From NCBI RefSeq assembly GCF_900110415.1, contig NZ_FODR01000001.1:186001-250000 (forward strand): a stretch of 64,000 nucleotides of DNA, read 5' to 3'. The DNA comes from Mucilaginibacter sp. OK283 (GTDB taxonomy: Bacteria; Bacteroidota; Bacteroidia; Sphingobacteriales; Sphingobacteriaceae). The notes under the pieces were generated by a model. That model was given only the letters and a program-made list of their open reading frames with translations, was not told the DNA's origin and made no database searches. Made by a program: the position numbers and the translations under genes. Shown here one piece after another: positions 16,759-25,703 of this stretch (the first letter of the stretch is position 1; each line of letters starts with the position of its first letter).

Positions 16759-16807
16759 TTCACTAACCACTCACCTAATTAACCCAATCAACCATTCACC
16801 ACCTATA
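16759..16807. repeat. Heptad repeat locus H9
   Basis: Seven units (TTCACTA, ACCACTC, ATTCACC, ACCTATA type) run into the stop codon of the next minus-strand gene at 16803. Phase slips to 8 in places. No inverted partner seen nearby. Confidence 0.55.
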
Positions 16808-17150
16808 TCACCCCCAGCTCTTCAAAATAAGTGATGATTAATGACTTTATGAGCATTTCCTGCTCCAACATGGTATAATTAGGAATAACTTTAACAAGTT
16901 TCCAGTGCGGCCAGCCATCCTGGTCAAGGCCTTCCAGTTCGTAAAAACCCATCATGCTCATGAGCTTACAGTTGGCAATATGCATCAGTTCTTCTTTCTG
17001 ACGTTTGCTGAATTTGCGCGGCCCCTGGCCAAGTTCCTGAACGCCAATTAAAAACAATAGTACTTTTATATCGGGTTTCTCGTTATCAAAATCTTCGGCA
17101 ATACGGTTTTGCAACGCACCCCACTTAATATTAATTTCTGCCGGTTTCAT
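16803..17150 (-). CDS. Conserved hypothetical protein
   Basis: 115 aa, soluble, no signal peptide or membrane segment. Mostly helical by composition, starting KPAEINIKWGALQNRIAEDF and including DIKVLLFLIGVQELGQGPRKFSKRQKEELMHIA. Codon use and the clear start make it a real gene. I recognise no domain. It is bounded by heptad arrays on both sides, so it is transcribed alone. Confidence 0.7.
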   Translation of the reverse strand: MKPAEINIKWGALQNRIAEDFDNEKPDIKVLLFLIGVQELGQGPRKFSKRQKEELMHIANCKLMSMMGFYELEGLDQDGWPHWKLVKVIPNYTMLEQEMLIKSLIITYFEELGVI

Positions 17151-17167
17151 ATCAGCAAAGATAGCTT

Positions 17168-17325
17168 AGTTCATGGTTGATGGTTCATTGATCATGGCAA
17201 AATGTTATCAACGTAATAGACTCCGGATCGCCATATGGTTTTTTGTTTGATCAAACGCGGATATGAGGAACAGGCAACAGGCGAAGCGGCCATGATCTAT
17301 GAACCATCAACCATGAACTTATCAC
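17168..17325. repeat. Heptad repeat locus H10, inverted arms
   Basis: Left arm 17168-17202: TAGTTCA, TGGTTGA, TGGTTCA, TTGATCA, TGGCAAA in exact phase. Right arm 17291-17325: CATGATC, TATGAAC, CATCAAC, CATGAAC, TTATCAC in exact phase. Arms are reverse complements in word and lie between two divergent genes. Confidence 0.85.
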
Positions 17326-17365
17326 AATTGTTACAATGTTGCATTAAATTGCCCGTTTAAATGCT

Positions 17366-17373
17366 TACTTTTG
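17366..17373 (+). promoter_or_regulatory. Promoter -7 element (TACTTTTG)
   Basis: Exact TAnnTTTG match 26 bases before the GTG at 17400. It overlaps the ATG at 17361, which therefore cannot be the start if this promoter is used. Confidence 0.6.
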
Positions 17374-17399
17374 CTATATCCTGCAAAAAGGGTGTTGAC

Positions 17400-17726
17400 G
17401 TGAAGAAAAACAAGGTAAATATCATTTACTCGTGGCTGTTGCTGGTTTGCTTTATTGCAGGGCAGTATATGGTTTATACACACCAGCATCATTTGTTAAA
17501 TGGTATTTCAAAATCGGTATCTATATCCAATACCCATCCACAACAAACGGTTAAAGAAAAATGCGATATGTGCGATGCCATGCACCACAACTTCGCGGTA
17601 GTTGATAATGCTTTATATGCAACGCACCAAACAGCGGTGATGCATGTTTTTAAGGCTTGCGACTATGATTTTGTAAACTTTTCGCTGGTACTGGCTGCCG
17701 GTCGTGCCCCGCCGGTGCTTTCGTAA
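17400..17726 (+). CDS. Small exported Cys/His-rich protein, probably metal related
   Basis: 108 aa from GTG 17400. An N-terminal hydrophobic segment (about 8-25) is followed by THQHH, then KCDMCDAMHH, and ends LVLAAGRAPPVLS. The CxxC with nearby histidines suggests metal binding. The layout (one membrane segment, central CxxC, C-terminal RAPP) recalls the small proteins found before copper-type TonB receptors, such as DUF2946, but I cannot confirm homology. The TonB receptor gene starts 80 bases later on the same strand. Confidence 0.6.
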   Translation: MKKNKVNIIYSWLLLVCFIAGQYMVYTHQHHLLNGISKSVSISNTHPQQTVKEKCDMCDAMHHNFAVVDNALYATHQTAVMHVFKACDYDFVNFSLVLAAGRAPPVLS

Positions 17727-17806
17727 CAATTTCATCCTGTTATCATTTTTTACGAAGAAAGCCGTTTTATGAGCGGTATTTTATTGATTTACACTCCATT
17801 CTTGTT

Positions 17807-20317
17807 ATGAAATTAAAGCTGATTAGCTTCTATATATTATTATTTTTAGGTTTTGGTGCACAGGCACATATTGCCCCCCATATTCTTAAAAACTTGCCCG
17901 AAGATGTTGTCGGGACATTATCCGGCACCATTACCGATAAGGCGGACGGCAAACCCATTATTGGCGCTACTATTACCATCCCCGATTTACGTAAAGGCGC
18001 AGTTACCGGTGCAGATGGCAAGTATACGTTTAACAATATCCCTAAAGGCATTTACCTGGTACAGGTAAGTTATATTGGTTACCTAACCATCAACCAACGC
18101 GTTGATTTTTCGAAAACAAAGGTGTACGATGTAAAAATGCAAACATCATCTGTTGAAGCCGGCGAGGTTGTTATAACCGGCGTAAGCAAGGCCACCGAAA
18201 TAAAGCGCAGCCCCGTGCCAATGCTGGCTGTTGGTAAGGCCTATTTAGAGCAGCGTGCGGCATCGGGCAATATTATTGACCAGATAGCTACGCTGCCGGG
18301 TGTAAGTGCCGTTACAACAGGGCCAAACGTATCTAAACCCTTTATTCATGGCCTGGGGTATAACCGGGTAATTACGCTGATGGATGGCATACGCCAGGAA
18401 GGCCAGCAATGGGGCGATGAGCACGGCATTGAGGTTGACCAAAACTCGGTTGACCGTGTGGAGGTAATAAAAGGCCCGGCCAGTTTAACCTACGGTTCGG
18501 ATGCCATTGGCGGGGTGGTGAATTTGATTTCGCCGTCACCAGTTCCCGAAGGCACTATAGCCGGTTCGGTGCAAGGGATTTATGGCACCAACCAGGGCTT
18601 GTTGAACGGGTCGTTCCGTTTGCAGGGCAATCAAAATGGCCTTGTATGGGGAACTGTTGTATCGGCCAAAGAGGGCAAAAATTACCAGAATCAGCACGAC
18701 GGCCGGGTTTATGGTACCAACTATAAAGAAAAGGACGCCCGTGTAATGGTGGGCTTAAATAAATCATGGGGTACGTCGTACCTGAACGCCTCGGTATTTG
18801 ACGACGAGCAATCCATCCCCGACGGCAGCCGCGATTCATTAACCCGGCAGTTTACCCGCCAGATAACCGAGGATGATGCCTTCCGGCCCATAGTACCCCA
18901 ATCTGTGCTAAATAGTTATACGATTCCTACCCTGCACCAGCATGTGCAGCTGTACCGAATTTACAACAACAGCAACTTCAGGCTGGGCGATGGTAACCTG
19001 GTTGTAAACCTGGGCTACCAATACAGCCACAGGCGTGAGTATACCCACCCCCAGGCTGGTGATATTGCAGGGCTTAACCTGCATTTAACTACTTATACCT
19101 ATGATGTTAAATACAACTTTAACCTGGGGAACGATTATGAAACTACGTTGGGCATCAATGGGCAATATCAAAATAATACTATTGGTGATGCTACCGATTT
19201 CCCTATCCCGGCATATCACCAGTTTGACATAGGGCCGTTTTTTGTAGTAAAGAAAAGCTATGGCAAGCTTGATCTGTCGGCGGGCGCAAGGTTTGATAAC
19301 CGGTCATTTAGCAGCAGCGCCGCTTATGTGGATACTCTGGGTGCAAATGGTTTTCCGCAGTTATATACCGGCGCAAACCCAACATCTACACCAAATGTAA
19401 AAACACAGTTTGATGCTTTCAATAAAACTTTCCGGGGTTTTTCGGGCAGTTTTGGCGCTACTTACAATGTATCTGACGCATTTTTAGTAAAGGCGAATAT
19501 TTCGCGTGGTTTCAGGGCGCCAAGTATTGCAGAGATATCGGCCAACGGGCCAGATCCGGGCTCGCAGATTTACCATATCGGCGATAAAAACTTTAAGCCG
19601 GAGTTTAGCTTACAGGAAGATATAGGCACGTTTTTAACGCTGCCCAATGTAACAGCCAGTATTGAATTGTTTAATAACGATATCTCCAATTACATTTACC
19701 AGCAACAGATCTTAAATCCGGATGGCAGCCCGGTTTACACCCAGGGTTACACTACATTTACCTATGTACAAAGCAAAGCCCGTATTTATGGCGGCGAGGT
19801 AAATGTAGATTTACACCCTATTTCGTGGTTGCATTTTGAAAATGCTATGAGCCTGACCTATGGCGAAAATAAAGGTAACGGGGGGGCTGTTGCCGATAGT
19901 TTGAAATACCTGCCATTTATACCGCCACTGCATACCCACTCTGAACTGCGGGGCACCCTCAACGGCGGTTTTGGCGATTTCAAGAACCTATACGTATTTG
20001 TTGGTTTCGACCACTACAGCGCCCAAGGCCGTTTCTTTTCGGCTTATGGAACAGAAACCTATACGCCGGGCTATAACTTGTTAAGCGCCGGTTTTGGTGG
20101 CAATATTGTGAACAGGGCAGGTCAACCGATAATTAAATTATTTATTGAAGGTACCAACCTGGCCAACGTTAATTACCAATCAAACATGAGCAGGCTAAAG
20201 TATTTTGATAATCCAACCGTACCACAGGGCGTTCGTCCCGGTATTTTTAACATGGGGCGTAACATCAGCTTTAAAGTGGTAGTTCCGTTTGGGTTTAATG
20301 CCGGGAAGAAATCTTAA
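17807..20317 (+). CDS. TonB-dependent outer-membrane receptor
   Basis: 836 aa. Signal peptide (1-20), a CarboxypepD_reg-like domain (about 38-115, GTITDKADGKPIIGATI), a TonB plug (about 120-245; DRVEVIKGPASLTYGSDAIGGVVN) and a 22-strand-type barrel to the C-terminus (ISFKVVVPFGF). The plug phrase QWGDEHGIEVDQNS resembles metal receptors of the ZnuD/OprC kind. Uptake of a metal or metal chelate is inferred from this and from the flanking Cys/His-rich protein and Csp protein. A terminator at 20348-20398 follows. Confidence 0.88.
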   Translation: MKLKLISFYILLFLGFGAQAHIAPHILKNLPEDVVGTLSGTITDKADGKPIIGATITIPDLRKGAVTGADGKYTFNNIPKGIYLVQVSYIGYLTINQRVDFSKTKVYDVKMQTSSVEAGEVVITGVSKATEIKRSPVPMLAVGKAYLEQRAASGNIIDQIATLPGVSAVTTGPNVSKPFIHGLGYNRVITLMDGIRQEGQQWGDEHGIEVDQNSVDRVEVIKGPASLTYGSDAIGGVVNLISPSPVPEGTIAGSVQGIYGTNQGLLNGSFRLQGNQNGLVWGTVVSAKEGKNYQNQHDGRVYGTNYKEKDARVMVGLNKSWGTSYLNASVFDDEQSIPDGSRDSLTRQFTRQITEDDAFRPIVPQSVLNSYTIPTLHQHVQLYRIYNNSNFRLGDGNLVVNLGYQYSHRREYTHPQAGDIAGLNLHLTTYTYDVKYNFNLGNDYETTLGINGQYQNNTIGDATDFPIPAYHQFDIGPFFVVKKSYGKLDLSAGARFDNRSFSSSAAYVDTLGANGFPQLYTGANPTSTPNVKTQFDAFNKTFRGFSGSFGATYNVSDAFLVKANISRGFRAPSIAEISANGPDPGSQIYHIGDKNFKPEFSLQEDIGTFLTLPNVTASIELFNNDISNYIYQQQILNPDGSPVYTQGYTTFTYVQSKARIYGGEVNVDLHPISWLHFENAMSLTYGENKGNGGAVADSLKYLPFIPPLHTHSELRGTLNGGFGDFKNLYVFVGFDHYSAQGRFFSAYGTETYTPGYNLLSAGFGGNIVNRAGQPIIKLFIEGTNLANVNYQSNMSRLKYFDNPTVPQGVRPGIFNMGRNISFKVVVPFGFNAGKKS

Positions 20318-20347
20318 ACTCGTTTTAACCCCAAAGTCCATTTACAA

Positions 20348-20398
20348 AACAAAGGCGCACTATGCAGGTAAATCCTGGTAGTTCGCCTTTGTTGTTTT
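20348..20398. terminator. Terminator between the TonB receptor and csp (convergent)
   Basis: Stem AACAAAGGCG (20348-20357) with CGCCTTTGTT (20384-20393), an inner CAGG/CCTG pair and a T-rich tail. Works in principle for both strands. Confidence 0.75.
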
Positions 20399-20423
20399 AA
20401 TTGAATTGATGTGGTAGCAACTA

Positions 20424-20768
20424 TTAATCCTGCGTAACTGGCTGATGGTGTTCATGACAAGCTTCGGCACAAACCAGGCAGGCCTGGGCACATTGTCGAC
20501 AATGATCGTGGTTATATTTACCGCATTCGGCTGCGCAAAGGCGGCAAATTTCTTCGCATAACACCAGGTACTGATGAGCTATTACCGAATCCCGCTGTAA
20601 CAGGCGTGCGGCCAGGGCGCAAATATCGGCGCAGTCTCGGTCCAGCCGGATGCAGTCTGTCATCATTTGTACATCGTCTTCACTTAAACACGCTGTTGCA
20701 CAGTTTTCGCATGCTGCTACGCAATTCAACAACTTTTGAATGATTGCGCTATGATCGTGATTTTCCAT
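20424..20768 (-). CDS. Four-helix-bundle copper storage protein (Csp-like)
   Basis: 114 aa from ATG 20768, with 16 cysteines in CxxC/CxxxC spacing down four helices (for example CVAACENCATAC, CEEICRLCAAEC, CRQCAQACLVCAEAC). This is the Csp/DUF326 signature; such proteins bind many Cu(I) ions inside the bundle. The frame is open to 20834, which would add a hydrophobic MKSLKTFIALPVLLLN stretch like a signal peptide, so location (cytosolic or exported) depends on the true start. The shorter start matches typical members. Confidence 0.87.
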   Translation of the reverse strand: MENHDHSAIIQKLLNCVAACENCATACLSEDDVQMMTDCIRLDRDCADICALAARLLQRDSVIAHQYLVLCEEICRLCAAECGKYNHDHCRQCAQACLVCAEACHEHHQPVTQD

Positions 20769-20874
20769 ATCTGTATTTGTTATCGTGTTTAATAACAATA
20801 CCGGTAGGGCGATAAATGTTTTGAGGGATTTCAATTGCGCGGAAAACCCATGCTCAAATTAAATCTCTCAAAAC

Positions 20875-20912
20875 AAAACAGGCCGCTTCGTTTACCGAAG
20901 GGGCCTGTTTTT
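20875..20912. terminator. Bidirectional terminator
   Basis: Stem AAAACAGGCC...CTTCG with CGAAG...GGCCTGTTTT around a TTTAC loop. It terminates the minus-strand DUF6515-like gene. Confidence 0.85.
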
Positions 20913-20934
20913 ATAATATTTGAATTTTTATTTA

Positions 20935-22050
20935 TTATTGCTGATCTGGCTCGTCAGATGGGGTGCCAACAATTTTGTAAATGGTATCGCCATTGTTGTT
21001 TTGGCTTTCCTGGTAGTAATAACCGTCAGGAGAGACAAATAATTTTTCGCCATTGATCTTGATCTTGCGGCAGTCGTCTGGCAACTGAGTAACAATATCG
21101 CCAATTTGCGGGCCTTGCTGTACATCGCCGTTACCACCATTATCGGTATTCAACTCTCCATCTTTACCGGCTATTACGTATACCTGGGTGCCATCATCTT
21201 TTGTATAGGGCTGATAGTATACACCATTTGATTCATAATACTGCTCGCCGTTAATCATAATAGATTTTGCATCCGATGGTAAGTTTTTAACTTCGGCACC
21301 AACAGGTGGCTCAACCACAGTATACTGATCATTATATTGACGGTAGTATAAACCATCGCTATAAAAGTATTGGTAATCGCCATACCAGAATGGATAGTAT
21401 CCGTAAGGCAGGAAACCTATGCTAAAGCCTATACGAGGGTAATAGTACGAGTAATAGTAATTGTGGTATGGGTAATAAACATGGCTGCCAAAGTAACCAC
21501 CACGGCCACCATAGCGATAAGCGCTACCGGTATAAACCCTTCGTCCATAACCGCCCGAGCCGTTATAATAATTGCCGCGGCCACCATTATAAGCACGCCT
21601 GTCAATACTATTATAACTGCGGGTACCGCTGTATACACGTTGGCCGCCACCGTTAATGCTGCTGCGCTGAGGCGCAATAGCCACATTGTTTGATCTGTTA
21701 CCATAGCCATAATTGCCACGTTGGGGCGCAATTGCCTGGCTGCCACGGTTAATGTTGCCGTTGCCGCTAAAACCACGTGAAGGAGGGGCTACCGAAACTC
21801 CCTGATTGCCGCCGCCATTGAATGACGGGCGTGCAACACCAATGCTGCCACCCCCCGATGGACGTGACACACTGACACTGCCGCCACCACCGCCGCCGGA
21901 TGACCGGGAACCGCCGCCACCGCCACCGCCGCCAGATCTTTGGCCGCCGCCACCGCCACCACCTCGCTGTGCGTTTGCGGTAAACGCTAAAGACAAACTC
22001 AATAAGCCGGCTAAAGCGAATGAAAATAAATTTTTATATGTCCTTTTCAT
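20935..22050 (-). CDS. Secreted Gly/Ser-rich protein with DUF6515-type repeats
   Basis: 371 aa. Signal peptide (1-27), then a Gly/Ser/Arg low-complexity region to about 130 and a Tyr-rich stretch (about 150-225). The C-terminal third holds two related modules: PPVGAEVKNLPSDAKSIMIN then GEQYYESNGVYYQP, and later DIVTQLPDDCRKIKINGEKL then FVSPDGYYYQE. I recognise these as DUF6515-like; function unknown. Surface or outer-membrane location is probable. The composition of the N-terminal half is very GC-rich compared with neighbours because of the glycine codons. Confidence 0.75.
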   Translation of the reverse strand: MKRTYKNLFSFALAGLLSLSLAFTANAQRGGGGGGGQRSGGGGGGGGSRSSGGGGGGSVSVSRPSGGGSIGVARPSFNGGGNQGVSVAPPSRGFSGNGNINRGSQAIAPQRGNYGYGNRSNNVAIAPQRSSINGGGQRVYSGTRSYNSIDRRAYNGGRGNYYNGSGGYGRRVYTGSAYRYGGRGGYFGSHVYYPYHNYYYSYYYPRIGFSIGFLPYGYYPFWYGDYQYFYSDGLYYRQYNDQYTVVEPPVGAEVKNLPSDAKSIMINGEQYYESNGVYYQPYTKDDGTQVYVIAGKDGELNTDNGGNGDVQQGPQIGDIVTQLPDDCRKIKINGEKLFVSPDGYYYQESQNNNGDTIYKIVGTPSDEPDQQ

Positions 22051-22232
22051 GATTGAAAGATTTTTAACTGTTCGGCAGGTTTCCCCGCCTTGTATAGAGA
22101 TATAGACTAAAAAATGTTTAAACGGTTTAATTGATGTTTAATAATAATTTATATAATAATGCAAAAAACGAACCAATAAAAAAATTATCTATACAACAAC
22201 CTCAAAATCGCCTTTTTATTGCTTTGTGCTTA

Positions 22233-22808
22233 CTAATTTAAAGTCTCGGCAATTAATAAAAACGGTTCATCAAAGTTCAAGGTAAAAAAACCATCCACAG
22301 TTGTTTGGTACCTGTTTTGGCCTTTATCCAGCAAGCCGATGTATTTAAGTGCCCTTGTTGGCGACAATAATTCAATTTGCTCATCTGCCGGTTTCCACTT
22401 GCTGAAACCCGACGTTACCGGATAAATTTTTTGCCGGGCGTTAAAAATAACCAGGTTAATTTTATCGGCATAAGGCAAAAAATCACTCAGCTCCAGGTCG
22501 TCGGTTATCACGTTAACAGCGGGATAGTTATTAATCGTAAGGAACTTTAGCGCTGCCTGTGTTATATTGCTGTTTCCGGCAGCGATCAACCTCACATCAG
22601 ACTGGGTGAAAACCGCTCCGTCATCATCAGTAATAATCCAATCTATTTTAATACCAAAACTGTTCAGCTTTTCGGCGGTGTCTGGGGTTGTTATCACCGT
22701 CGGACTCCACTCCAGTAATTGCCCCAGCAGTTCCTCCTCAAAATTATCTATCCCCAATACAAGTAAAGCAGGCTCCTGTTTCTCGCGAACGATATGATGC
22801 GACGACAT
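22233..22808 (-). CDS. Thiamine pyrophosphokinase-like protein, catalytic motifs not evident
   Basis: 191 aa. The overall plan fits the thiamine pyrophosphokinase fold: LLVLGIDNF start, a WIITDDDG segment where the family has GDFDS, and a final beta-rich part YPVTSGFSKWKPADEQIELLSP. The second catalytic block of the family (DKTDTELAL type) is not apparent; GNSNITQAALKFL stands in its place. So it may be a non-catalytic or altered relative. I am moderately sure of the family and unsure of activity. Transcribed after the msrAB terminator. Confidence 0.6.
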   Translation of the reverse strand: MSSHHIVREKQEPALLVLGIDNFEEELLGQLLEWSPTVITTPDTAEKLNSFGIKIDWIITDDDGAVFTQSDVRLIAAGNSNITQAALKFLTINNYPAVNVITDDLELSDFLPYADKINLVIFNARQKIYPVTSGFSKWKPADEQIELLSPTRALKYIGLLDKGQNRYQTTVDGFFTLNFDEPFLLIAETLN

Positions 22809-22852
22809 TTGATAAAGTTAAGGCGAATAAATGAATATTGGATGAAAAGAAA

Positions 22853-22896
22853 CCGGCCTGAAATGTTAAATTATCACATTTAACATTTCAGGCCGG
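22853..22896 (-). terminator. Perfect 18-bp hairpin after msrB
   Basis: Stem 22853-22870 with 22879-22896, no mismatch, 8-base loop, and on the minus strand a T-rich tail follows. Likely the terminator of msrAB. Confidence 0.85.
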
Positions 22897-22905
22897 GTAA
22901 ACAGG

Positions 22906-23427
22906 TTATTTGCCCAAGCCATCGGGCTGAAAATCCAGCGATATCGAGTTCATACAAAAGCGCTTGCCAGTAGGTGGTGGCCCGTCGTCAAAAATATGGC
23001 CCAGGTGCGAATCGCAGCGCGCGCAAATAACCTCGGTACGCTGCATGCCCAGGGAGTTATCTTCTTTATAAATCACGCTGTTTTTACGCACTGCCTGGTA
23101 AAAGCTGGGCCAGCCACAATTGCTGGCAAACTTGGCATCCGACCGAAAAAGTTCGTTACCGCAAACGGCGCAAAAGTAGGTACCCCTGGCATTTTTGTCC
23201 CAATATCGGCCCGTAAATGGCCTTTCTGTAGCCTGTTCACGTGCAGTGGCATATAAAGCAGGCGACAGGATCTTTTTCCACTCGGCATCGCTCACAGCTA
23301 AATGTTTGGTATCGGTATTGGAGTAATAGGGGTTGTTCTCGTGCCCTTTGTTTGATTTTAGATGTTGGGCATTGGCGCCACATGCTGTGCCGATTAAAAT
23401 GGCAAATATTATTAGTGCTAATCTCAT
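22906..23427 (-). CDS. msrB: Peptide-methionine (R)-S-oxide reductase, exported
   Basis: 173 aa. An N-terminal export signal (MRLALIIFAILIGTACGANA; perhaps a lipoprotein, C16) precedes the MsrB domain. Zinc cysteines are C86/C89 and C135/C138; the catalytic cysteine is C158 in KRFCMNSISLDF. Repairs oxidised methionine R-sulfoxide in exported proteins. Its start overlaps the msrA stop by 4 bases, so both halves of the repair pair are made together. Confidence 0.95.
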   Translation of the reverse strand: MRLALIIFAILIGTACGANAQHLKSNKGHENNPYYSNTDTKHLAVSDAEWKKILSPALYATAREQATERPFTGRYWDKNARGTYFCAVCGNELFRSDAKFASNCGWPSFYQAVRKNSVIYKEDNSLGMQRTEVICARCDSHLGHIFDDGPPPTGKRFCMNSISLDFQPDGLGK

Positions 23428-24053
23428 TTTTTTAATTTCCCTTTAAATACACTCCTGAATTTTTCCAGTTCGGGCTGTATCACATATTTGCAATAAGGCT
23501 GCTCGCCATTTTGGTTAAAATAGTTTTGATGATAATCTTCGGCTTTGTAAAATACGGTATAAGGATTTACCTGGGTAACTATTTTGTTGGGATAAACCTT
23601 TTCGGCATTCAGCTTATTAATGTAGTATTCGGCTTTTTGTTTTTGGGCCGCGTTGTGATAAAATATGGCCGAGCGGTATTGCGTACCTACATCATTACCC
23701 TGGCGGTTAAGCTGTGTTGGGTCATGCGCTACAAAAAACGCTGCTAACAGTGCATCATAAGTTACTTTAGCCGGATTATAAATAATGTTGCAGGTTTCTG
23801 CATGGCCGGTTGTGCCGGTGCAAACCAGCTTATAACTGGGGTTGGCCACGTGGCCGCCTGCAAAACCAGATACAACTTTTACAACACCCTCTATCTGTTG
23901 AAACTTGGCCTCGGTACACCAGAAACAGCCGGTGGCGAAAGTGGCGGTATCAAGTTTGAGCGCGTTTAATTTGTTGGGTTTAATGATAGGCCGGGCAAAC
24001 ACCGATGCCCCGGTAATGATGAATAGTAGGAATTGAAATGTTATTTTTTTCAT
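23424..24053 (-). CDS. msrA: Peptide-methionine (S)-S-oxide reductase, exported
   Basis: 209 aa. Signal peptide (1-20, ending SVFA), then the MsrA motif ATGCFWCTEAKFQQ with catalytic C43, and conserved TGHAETCNIIYNP, HDPTQLNRQGNDVGTQYRS. First gene of an msrA-msrB operon acting in the periplasm. The 339-base upstream gap must hold the promoter; TACGTTAG at about -55 on the minus strand is one base from consensus. Confidence 0.95.
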   Translation of the reverse strand: MKKITFQFLLFIITGASVFARPIIKPNKLNALKLDTATFATGCFWCTEAKFQQIEGVVKVVSGFAGGHVANPSYKLVCTGTTGHAETCNIIYNPAKVTYDALLAAFFVAHDPTQLNRQGNDVGTQYRSAIFYHNAAQKQKAEYYINKLNAEKVYPNKIVTQVNPYTVFYKAEDYHQNYFNQNGEQPYCKYVIQPELEKFRSVFKGKLKK

Positions 24054-24392
24054 GTTTTAATTGATCGGTGCAGCTTTTGTTTCTGCTGCTAATGTTACTA
24101 ACGTAAAAACCTGATGCTTGGTAACTATGTAGTCGGGAATTCGGGGATATCCTTACAGATTTTTACTCAAAGGTGATAATTTGTTAACAAAGCCAGATAC
24201 AGATGCAAATTTAAAATGACGCAGTAAGGGCGTCTTTAATTTCTCAGCTTTTAAATCGATGCGCCCTCGTTTACTATAAAAAATAAGGTAATTTATTTGC
24301 AACCATTATTTCAGTAAAAAGCACTTCGCGGTGTACTTATGAAGGAGTGCACGGTTTTAATCTGAGATCCACGATTATCCCGGATTGGCAAG
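24054..24392. other. Intergenic gap, no gene seen
   Basis: AT-rich with scattered inverted sequences (an AGGGCG/CGCCCT pair around 24226-24265, and GCACTTCGCGGTGTAC and GGAGTGCAC stretches near 24325). It lies between the promoter of msrA and the end of the LRR kinase operon. Nothing here can be assigned firmly. Confidence 0.5.
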
Positions 24393-25691
24393 TTATAACT
24401 TTAACAACTCGTCATTTAAATAGCGAAAATCCGGCCTCGATAAAACATCCTGCGCCATACATGCATCCCTGATAATACCAACCTTTGCCAGGGTTTGGTT
24501 GCTTGGTTTGTTACTTAAACTAAGCAAATCGTCAAGCAGGCAGCCAAACGCCCTTACCTCAAGCCGTTCAAGTGCCGGGCCTATGTAGCTATGGTTTTTA
24601 TCATAAAAGGAAGCAGCTCCAAAATCGCCAAACAGCGTGTTTGCATCATCATCAATCAGGGTGTTGTGGGCGTACATATCGCTGTGCATTATGCCCCTGT
24701 CATGTAACTGGAGCGCAACGGATGCAATTGTGGCAGCAATTTTGACTATTTGCCGGGTTGTGAGTGAAAGGGTTTCCTTAAAAACATCGCGGGTGCAGGT
24801 TTGTAAACTCGGAGGCAGGCCGAGGTTATAAAAAGATGGAGGGATTAACTCCATTACCAGGCCTTTTTTACCTTCGGGGTGCCCTTTTATTTGCCCCAAC
24901 AGTTGTACCAGCCCGGGGTGAACATCAGCGGCTATGCAAGCATCCATTTCATCGTCGGGCGAGCCATCGCTGGTAACAGCACCTTTAAAAATTTTTATGG
25001 CTACCTCTTGCATTGCTGTCGCGTTGCGCCAGGTAGCTTTGTGTATAACGCCAGATGCGCCTTCGCCAAGGTGCCCGTTCAATTCCAGGTCATCCCAATG
25101 GATAAGATCAAGGGGCTGTACAGCGGGAATGGTACAAAAAGGGTTTCCGGAAAATGCCAGCCACGAAAGCCTGGGCATACGTAAAAGCCATTGGGGCAAT
25201 TCACTTAGCCTATTGGCAGAAATTCGCAGTAACTCCAGATTGATGCAGTTACTAAGCTCCCATGGTAACGCGGTCAATTGATTGCCGGCAAGCATCAGCT
25301 TTTGCATCCTTTTGCAGTTGCCAATTGCGGCAGGCAAATCTGTAATGCTGTTGTTGGTGAGTATTAGCCAGCGCAGGCTGGCATTGAGTGATTTTGCAGA
25401 AACGGTAGCTATTTTGTTTGATTTAAAGCCTGCAATATCCAGCAGTGGGCAGTCGGCCAAAACTTCAGGTAAAATGGTAAACCGATTTTCTGAACAGAAA
25501 AAGATTTTCAACTTTTTCAGCCTGCCAAAATCTGCAGGTAGTGCGCTGATGTTGTTATGGGATAGGTCAAGCCTTTCTAAAGTATCTGCCAGGTCGAATA
25601 TTTCTTCCGGGAAATGCGACAGTCCTTCTGTAAGCGTAAGTGAAGTGGCACCTTTTAGTTCGCCGTTTTGTAACTGTAATAAAGTTTGCAT
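24393..25691 (-). CDS. Leucine-rich repeat protein kinase, eukaryote-like
   Basis: 432 aa. Residues about 15-188 contain seven or so leucine-rich repeats (LERLDLSHNNISALPADF, LRWLILTNNSITDLP and LELLRISANRLSELPQW types). A protein kinase domain runs about 201-425: glycine loop LGEGASGV, lysine K233 in VAIKIF, catalytic loop MHSDMYAHNTL with D338 and N343 (HSD in place of HRD), and GDFGAAS with D356. No membrane segment, so cytoplasmic. Twelve bases from moxR and on the same strand. All core catalytic residues are kept, so activity is plausible. Confidence 0.87.
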   Translation of the reverse strand: MQTLLQLQNGELKGATSLTLTEGLSHFPEEIFDLADTLERLDLSHNNISALPADFGRLKKLKIFFCSENRFTILPEVLADCPLLDIAGFKSNKIATVSAKSLNASLRWLILTNNSITDLPAAIGNCKRMQKLMLAGNQLTALPWELSNCINLELLRISANRLSELPQWLLRMPRLSWLAFSGNPFCTIPAVQPLDLIHWDDLELNGHLGEGASGVIHKATWRNATAMQEVAIKIFKGAVTSDGSPDDEMDACIAADVHPGLVQLLGQIKGHPEGKKGLVMELIPPSFYNLGLPPSLQTCTRDVFKETLSLTTRQIVKIAATIASVALQLHDRGIMHSDMYAHNTLIDDDANTLFGDFGAASFYDKNHSYIGPALERLEVRAFGCLLDDLLSLSNKPSNQTLAKVGIIRDACMAQDVLSRPDFRYLNDELLKL

Positions 25692-25703
25692 GACAGAGTT
25701 TCC

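Noticed and set aside
21806..22105. Proline-rich plus-strand frame opposite the Gly-rich secreted protein
   Set aside because: Glycine codons read backwards as proline; the minus-strand gene has the signal peptide and conserved C-terminus.
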